In this document: positions 59,998 to 64,000 of the stretch, piece after piece
How positions within the stretch are numbered: position 1 is the first letter of the stretch
Layout: each line of letters starts with the position of its first letter
NCBI GenBank assembly: GCA_963422775.4
Contig: CAUJSJ030000128.1
Span: forward strand, 28,802-92,801
Source: Pelomonas sp963422775
Lineage (GTDB): Bacteria > Pseudomonadota > Gammaproteobacteria > Burkholderiales > Burkholderiaceae_C
Length of the DNA: 64,000 nt
Reading direction: 5' to 3'
The notes under the pieces: model-generated
The model's input: only the letters and a program-made list of their open reading frames with translations
The model's database searches: none
What the model was told of the DNA's origin: nothing
Program-made: the position numbers and the translations under genes

Positions 59998-60861
59998 ATG
60001 GCCTTCATGACGCGTGCGCCCCTGCTCGCCATGATGCTCACGGTGCTGCCTGCGCATGCCAAGGACGGCGTCATCGAATGGCAGCTCTACAACCAGCCGC
60101 CGCTGTCCATGCTGGACGGCGCCAACCGCGGCCAGGGCGCCCTCAATCTCGGACTGAACCAGCTGCTGCTGCCGCGGCTCAGCAGCTACCAGCACCACTT
60201 CAACGAGGTGCCGATCAAGCGCCTGCTGCTGGCGTTGAAGACCCAACCCCATGCCTGTGCCTTCGGCCTGTTGAAGACGGCGGAGCGCGAGAGCTTCATG
60301 CAGTTCTCGCTGCCCGTGCTGCCGCAGCTGCCGCCCGGCGTCGTCGTGCGGCGCAGTGAATTCGAGGCCCTCCAACCCTTCCTGAACCGCGACGGCGCGC
60401 TGCAGCTGAAGGCCTGGCTGGCACGCAGCAGCGGCAGCCTGGGCGTGACCGATGGCCGCAGCTATGGCGCGGCGGTGGACGAGCTGCTTGCGCCGCTGCG
60501 GGGCAGCGCGCGCGTGCCCGTCATCGCAGCCGACGCGCCGATGCGCAATCTGCTGCAGATGGTGGTGCTCGGCCGGCTGGAGATGGCCGTCGCCCTGCCC
60601 TATGAGCCGCGCTATCTGGAACTGGCCGAGGGGCTGGAGGCGAAGGCGCTGCGCTATCTGCCGCTGGCCGAGCAGCCGCGCCAACTCGTCGGCTATGCGG
60701 CCTGCGCCAAGGGGCCGTTTGGCGAGGCCGTCATCAAGCACATCAACGCCGTGCTGGCCAGGCCCGACGTGCAGGCCGCGCTGATCGGCTATTACGAGCG
60801 CTGGCTGGACGAGGACTCGCGCCAGCTCGCGCGTGCGGCCCGGGGGGCGTCGGCACCCTAG
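59998..60861 (+). CDS. Periplasmic substrate-binding protein, amino-acid type (SBP_bac_3-like)
   Basis: 287 residues with a signal peptide (RAPLLAMMLTVLPAHA). The mature part follows the TIGR02285-like or family 3 binding-protein pattern (EWQLYNQPPLSMLDG near 25, FGLLKTAERESFMQFS, GRLEMAVALPYEPRYLE). No permease or ATPase gene adjoins, so it may act as a solitary sensor or orphan binding protein. Divergent from uup with 26 bp between starts. ATG at 59998 used; the ATG at 60007 is also possible. Confidence 0.75.
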   Translation: MAFMTRAPLLAMMLTVLPAHAKDGVIEWQLYNQPPLSMLDGANRGQGALNLGLNQLLLPRLSSYQHHFNEVPIKRLLLALKTQPHACAFGLLKTAERESFMQFSLPVLPQLPPGVVVRRSEFEALQPFLNRDGALQLKAWLARSSGSLGVTDGRSYGAAVDELLAPLRGSARVPVIAADAPMRNLLQMVVLGRLEMAVALPYEPRYLELAEGLEAKALRYLPLAEQPRQLVGYAACAKGPFGEAVIKHINAVLARPDVQAALIGYYERWLDEDSRQLARAARGASAP

Positions 60862-60947
60862 GCGACGCCGCGCAACGCCGGTGGCGTCTCGGCGCCGGGC
60901 AGATGCGCCAGCAACTGCCGCATGAAGGCCTGATCGGCCGGGCCCCG

Positions 60948-62294
60948 CTATCGGGGCATGTGCTGGTCCACCGCGTCCAGCACGGCTTCGGGCTCCTCGG
61001 CCTCGGCAGGCGTCTCGTTGTTCAGCACGGCCTGCATGCGCACCATGTCGAGGTCGCCCGTCCACTTGCCGACGACGACGGTGGCCACACCGTTGCCGAT
61101 CAGGTTGGTCAGCGCGCGCGCCTCGGACATGAAGCGGTCGATGCCCAGGATCAGCGCCAGCCCCGCCACCGGCACGCCGCCCACGGCCGACAGCGTGGCC
61201 GCCAGCACGATGAAGCCGCTGCCCGTCACCCCCGCCGCGCCCTTGCTGGTGAGCAGCAGCACGCCCAGCAGCGTGAGCTGCTGCGTCAGCGTCATCGGCG
61301 TGTCGGTCGCCTGCGCGATGAAGACGGCGGCCATCGTCAGGTAGATGGAGGTGCCGTCGAGGTTGAAGGAGTAGCCGGTCGGGATGACCAGGCCCACCGT
61401 GGACTTGCGCACGCCCAGGTTCTCGAGCTTGGCCATCATGCGCGGCAGCACCGACTCGCTGGACGAGGTGCCCAGCACGATGAACAGCTCTTCCTTGATG
61501 TACTTGATGAACTTCCAGACCGAGAAGCCATGCACCCTGGCGATGGTGCCCAGCACGATGAAGATGAAGATCAGGCACGTGGCATAGAAGGCGCCCATCA
61601 GCTTGGCCAGCGACACGAGCGAGCCCAGGCCATACTTGCCGATGGTGAAGGCCATTGCGCCGAAGGCGCCGATGGGCGCGATCTTCATGATCATGCCGAC
61701 GATGGCGAACAGCACGTGCGAGGTCTTCTCGATGCCGTCGAACACCAGCGTGCCCCGCCCGCCGAAGCGGTGCAGCGCGAAGCCGAACAGCAGCGCGAAC
61801 AGCAGCACCTGCAGCATCTCGCCCTTGGCGAAGGCGTCCACCACCGTCGTCGGGATGATGGCGAGCAGGAAGTCCACCGTGCCCTGCAGCTTGCCCGGCC
61901 CGGTGTAGGCGGCGATGCCCTTGGTGTCCAGCGTCTTGGGGTCGACATGCATGCCGTCGCCCGGCTGCAGCACGTTGACCACCAGCAGGCCGACGATGAG
62001 GGCGACGGTCGACACGACCTCGAAGTACAGCAGCGCATAGCCGCCCGTCTTGCCGACGCGCTTCATGTCCTCCATGCCGGCGATGCCCACCACCACCGTG
62101 CAGAAGATGATGGGCGCGATGATCATCTTGATCAGCTTGATGAAGCCGTCGCCCAGCGGCTTGAGCGCCTCGCCCGTCTGCGGCCAGAAGTGGCCGACGA
62201 GCACGCCGATGACGATGGCCGTGATGACCTGGGCGTAGAGGGACCGGTAGATGGGCTGGCGCCCGGTGGCGGTGGCAGGCATGCGTGTCTCCAT
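60948..62294 (-). CDS. dctA: C4-dicarboxylate:cation symporter DctA
   Basis: Importer of succinate, fumarate and malate, 448 residues. Starts SLYAQVITAIVIGVLVGHFWP; key motifs are GTSSSESVLPRMMAKLENLG near 270, PTGYSFNLDGTSIYLTMAAVFIAQA near 300, and LTSKGAAGVTGSGFIVLAATL near 345, then GIDRFMSEARALTNLIGNGVATVVV. Full length; no two-component regulator dctBD nearby. Confidence 0.95.
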   Translation of the reverse strand: METRMPATATGRQPIYRSLYAQVITAIVIGVLVGHFWPQTGEALKPLGDGFIKLIKMIIAPIIFCTVVVGIAGMEDMKRVGKTGGYALLYFEVVSTVALIVGLLVVNVLQPGDGMHVDPKTLDTKGIAAYTGPGKLQGTVDFLLAIIPTTVVDAFAKGEMLQVLLFALLFGFALHRFGGRGTLVFDGIEKTSHVLFAIVGMIMKIAPIGAFGAMAFTIGKYGLGSLVSLAKLMGAFYATCLIFIFIVLGTIARVHGFSVWKFIKYIKEELFIVLGTSSSESVLPRMMAKLENLGVRKSTVGLVIPTGYSFNLDGTSIYLTMAAVFIAQATDTPMTLTQQLTLLGVLLLTSKGAAGVTGSGFIVLAATLSAVGGVPVAGLALILGIDRFMSEARALTNLIGNGVATVVVGKWTGDLDMVRMQAVLNNETPAEAEEPEAVLDAVDQHMPR

Positions 62295-62387
62295 CAGTTC
62301 TTCGAGCGGAACTGGCTTGGGCGCCAGCTTAGGCCCGTCGACCGGCTGCGGCGACTGTGGCTTCCCACATGAATTGCAAAGAAGCTT

Positions 62388-63215
62388 TCAGGGCAGCAAC
62401 TGGCGGGCGTGATGACGCAGGTGGTCGCCCACGAAGCTGGCGATGAAGTAGTAGCCGTGGTCGTAGCCGGCGTGGCGTCGGACGTTCAGCGGCTGGCCCA
62501 CGCTGGCACAGGCGGCCTCAAAGGCCTCGGGGTGCAACTGCTCGGCGAGGAATTTGTCGGCCAGGCCCTGGTCGACGAGGATGCCGCCGGGATAGGGCGG
62601 GCTGACCTGCCTGCCCATCAGCTCACTGGCGTCGTGGGCCGCCCAGGCCGCGCGGTCCTCGCCCAGGTAGCCGCCGAAGGCCTTGTGCCCCCAGGGGCAC
62701 TGCATGGGCGCGGCGATGGGCGCGAAGGCCGACAGCGACGCGAAGCGGCCCGGGTGGCGCAGCGCCAGCGTCAGCGCGCCGTGACCGCCCATCGAATGGC
62801 CGAACAGGCCCGTGCGTGTGAGCCCGGTCTCGTGCTGCACCAGGGGCAGCAGCTCGCGCATCAGCCAGCTCTCCATGCGCCAGTGCCTGGCCCAGGGCTC
62901 GCGCGTGGCATCCAGATAGAAGCCCGCGCCGACGCCGAAGTCCCAGCTTTCGCTCTCGCCCGCGACGCCGGCGCCGCGCGGGCTGGTGTCGGGCGTAAGC
63001 AGGGCCAGGCCCAGCTCGGCCGCCAGCGCCTGGGCGCCGGCCTTGATCGCGAAGGTTTCCTCGTTGCAGGTCAGGCCAGCGAGAAAGATGAGCAGCGCAC
63101 GCGGCTCGGCCGGCGTGAACAGGCCGAAGCGCATGGGCAGCCCCGTCTCGACCGAGTCGTGCTGGTGAAAGCGCTGGATGCCGCCAAAGCAGCGGTGTTC
63201 GTTCAGGGTCTGCAT
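62388..63215 (-). CDS. fghA: S-formylglutathione hydrolase
   Basis: Esterase of 275 residues that hydrolyses S-formylglutathione to formate and glutathione in formaldehyde detoxification. Signature FLAGLTCNEETFAIKAGAQ near 47, TSPRGAGVAGE near 75, catalytic serine in GLFGHSMGGHGALTLALRHP near 145, aspartate in ILVDQGLADKFL near 220 and histidine in AGYDHGYYFIASFVGDHLRHH near 255. No glutathione-dependent formaldehyde dehydrogenase gene is in the window. Confidence 0.95.
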   Translation of the reverse strand: MQTLNEHRCFGGIQRFHQHDSVETGLPMRFGLFTPAEPRALLIFLAGLTCNEETFAIKAGAQALAAELGLALLTPDTSPRGAGVAGESESWDFGVGAGFYLDATREPWARHWRMESWLMRELLPLVQHETGLTRTGLFGHSMGGHGALTLALRHPGRFASLSAFAPIAAPMQCPWGHKAFGGYLGEDRAAWAAHDASELMGRQVSPPYPGGILVDQGLADKFLAEQLHPEAFEAACASVGQPLNVRRHAGYDHGYYFIASFVGDHLRHHARQLLP

Positions 63216-63244
63216 GTCGCAAGTGTGGCCGCAGAATCCAGGTG

Positions 63245-64000
63245 ATGTTCAAGACCTATCTCGTCGGCGGCGCGGTGCGCGACCGCCTGCTCGGCCTGCC
63301 GGTGCAGGATCACGACTGGGTGGTCGTCGGCGCGTCGCCGCAGGACCTGCTGGCTGCGGGCTACCTGCCCGTGGGCAAGGACTTCCCCGTCTTCCTGCAC
63401 CCGCAAACGCGCGAGGAAGTGGCCCTGGCCCGCACCGAGCGCAAGACGGCCGCCGGCTATCACGGCTTTGCCTTCCACACCGCGCCCGACGTGACGCTGG
63501 AGCAGGACCTGGCGCGGCGCGACCTGACGATCAATGCGATGGCGCAGGACGGGCAGGGCCAGGTCATCGACCCCTACGATGGCCAGCGCGATCTGCGCGA
63601 GAAGGTGCTGCGCCACGTCTCGCCCGCCTTCGCCGAAGACCCCGTGCGCATCCTGCGGCTGGCCCGCTTCGCGGCGCGCTTTGCCGACTTCACGGTGGCG
63701 CCCGAGACCGTCGAGCTGATGCGCGCGATGGTCGCCGCCGGCGAGGTGGATGCGCTGGTGGCCGAACGCGTCTGGCAGGAACTGTCGCGCGGGCTGATGG
63801 AGAAGCAACCGTCGCGCATGTTCGAGGTGCTGCGCGAAGCCGGCGTGCTGGCCAGGCTGCTGCCCGAGGTCGAGGCCCTCTTCGGCGTGCCCCAGCCGGA
63901 GGCCCATCACCCCGAGGTCGACACCGGCATCCACCTGCTGATGGTGCTGAACCAGTGCGCCCGGCTGCAGGCGCCGCTGACCGTGCGCTATGCCTGCCTG
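63245..64000 (+). CDS. cca: CCA tRNA nucleotidyltransferase (3' end outside window)
   Basis: Adds CCA to tRNA 3' ends. The frame runs off the right edge after 252 residues. Seen: YLVGGAVRDRLLG near 5-17, the metal-binding pair DHDWVVVG near 23, ARTERK near 67, RRDLTINAMA near 93, DPYDGQRDL near 107 and EDPVRILRLARFAARF near 128. Class II bacterial type; whether it carries the HD phosphohydrolase domain cannot be seen, though HHPEVDTGIHLLMVL near the end suggests it does. Divergent from fghA with 29 bp between starts. Confidence 0.95.
   Translation, partial: MFKTYLVGGAVRDRLLGLPVQDHDWVVVGASPQDLLAAGYLPVGKDFPVFLHPQTREEVALARTERKTAAGYHGFAFHTAPDVTLEQDLARRDLTINAMAQDGQGQVIDPYDGQRDLREKVLRHVSPAFAEDPVRILRLARFAARFADFTVAPETVELMRAMVAAGEVDALVAERVWQELSRGLMEKQPSRMFEVLREAGVLARLLPEVEALFGVPQPEAHHPEVDTGIHLLMVLNQCARLQAPLTVRYACL

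Overview
The window is about 64 kb of high-GC bacterial chromosome, densely coding and mostly on the minus strand. Gene content and order (atpIBEFHAGDC, priA beside hemE, Rep helicase, LivM-LivG fusion, PEP-CTERM proteins, aryl polyene cluster) point to a betaproteobacterium of the order Burkholderiales, probably near Roseateles/Mitsuaria/Pelomonas. The genus is an inference; no rRNA or tRNA gene is visible.

Layout. 1-9 kb: the 3' part of rep, a Tat-exported PhoD-type phosphatase with a frameshift, a pair of small exported proteins sharing a C-terminal tail (one a PEP-CTERM protein), priA, an intergenic region with DnaA boxes, hemE and a YeaD-like sugar-phosphate epimerase. 9-13.4 kb: an operon of polysaccharide deacetylase, serine hydrolase and methyltransferase, whose hydrolase is split by an IS110-family (IS1111-like) insertion. 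13.4-31.1 kb: a complete aryl polyene (APE) gene cluster in one long, translationally coupled minus-strand operon. It holds a phosphopantetheinyl transferase, two ketosynthases plus a chain-length factor, a ketoreductase, dehydratases (one fused to the starter-unit AMP ligase), two ACPs, an ammonia-lyase, a thioesterase, acyl- and glycosyltransferases, a methyltransferase, and LolA-like and MMPL export parts. 31.2-39.8 kb: an FHA/SpoIIE-like regulator, then the full F-type ATP synthase operon with a clear sigma-70 promoter. 39.8-43.4 kb: a lactonase/SMP-30 protein, two GNATs, an alanyl-tRNA editing protein and a PhzF-like enzyme. 43.4-48.5 kb: a branched-chain amino acid ABC importer (livF, livM-livG fusion, livH, livK) with an unusual 60-bp triple repeat between livH and livM. 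48.6-53.3 kb: a PLP aminotransferase, Asp/Glu racemase, DUF2917 protein, EamA exporter and a divergent MocR-type regulator. 53.3-56.8 kb: a cassette of a PEP-CTERM protein, two DUF6916-like proteins, three tail-collar (MdpB-like) proteins and a GNAT; its function is unknown. 56.8-64 kb: a receiver-domain protein, the ABC-F ATPase Uup, a periplasmic binding protein, DctA, S-formylglutathione hydrolase and the 5' part of cca.

How the genes work together. In the APE cluster the ammonia-lyase and AMP ligase would supply and load an aryl starter onto an ACP. The ketosynthase/chain-length factor, ketoreductase and dehydratases extend it into a polyene. Acyltransferases and the glycosyltransferase attach it to a lipid, and the MMPL/LolA-like proteins move it to the outer membrane. 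The cluster lies directly downstream of the ATP synthase operon.

Three otherwise intact genes (phoD, the APE methyltransferase and the COG4648-like APE membrane protein) each carry one frameshift. The region lengths fit a one-base change in each case, so sequence error must be excluded before calling them pseudogenes. The least explained items are the tail-collar/DUF6916 cassette, the 60-bp mini-ORF repeats, the duplicated 3' end of the alanyl-tRNA editing gene and the possible guide RNA of the IS element.
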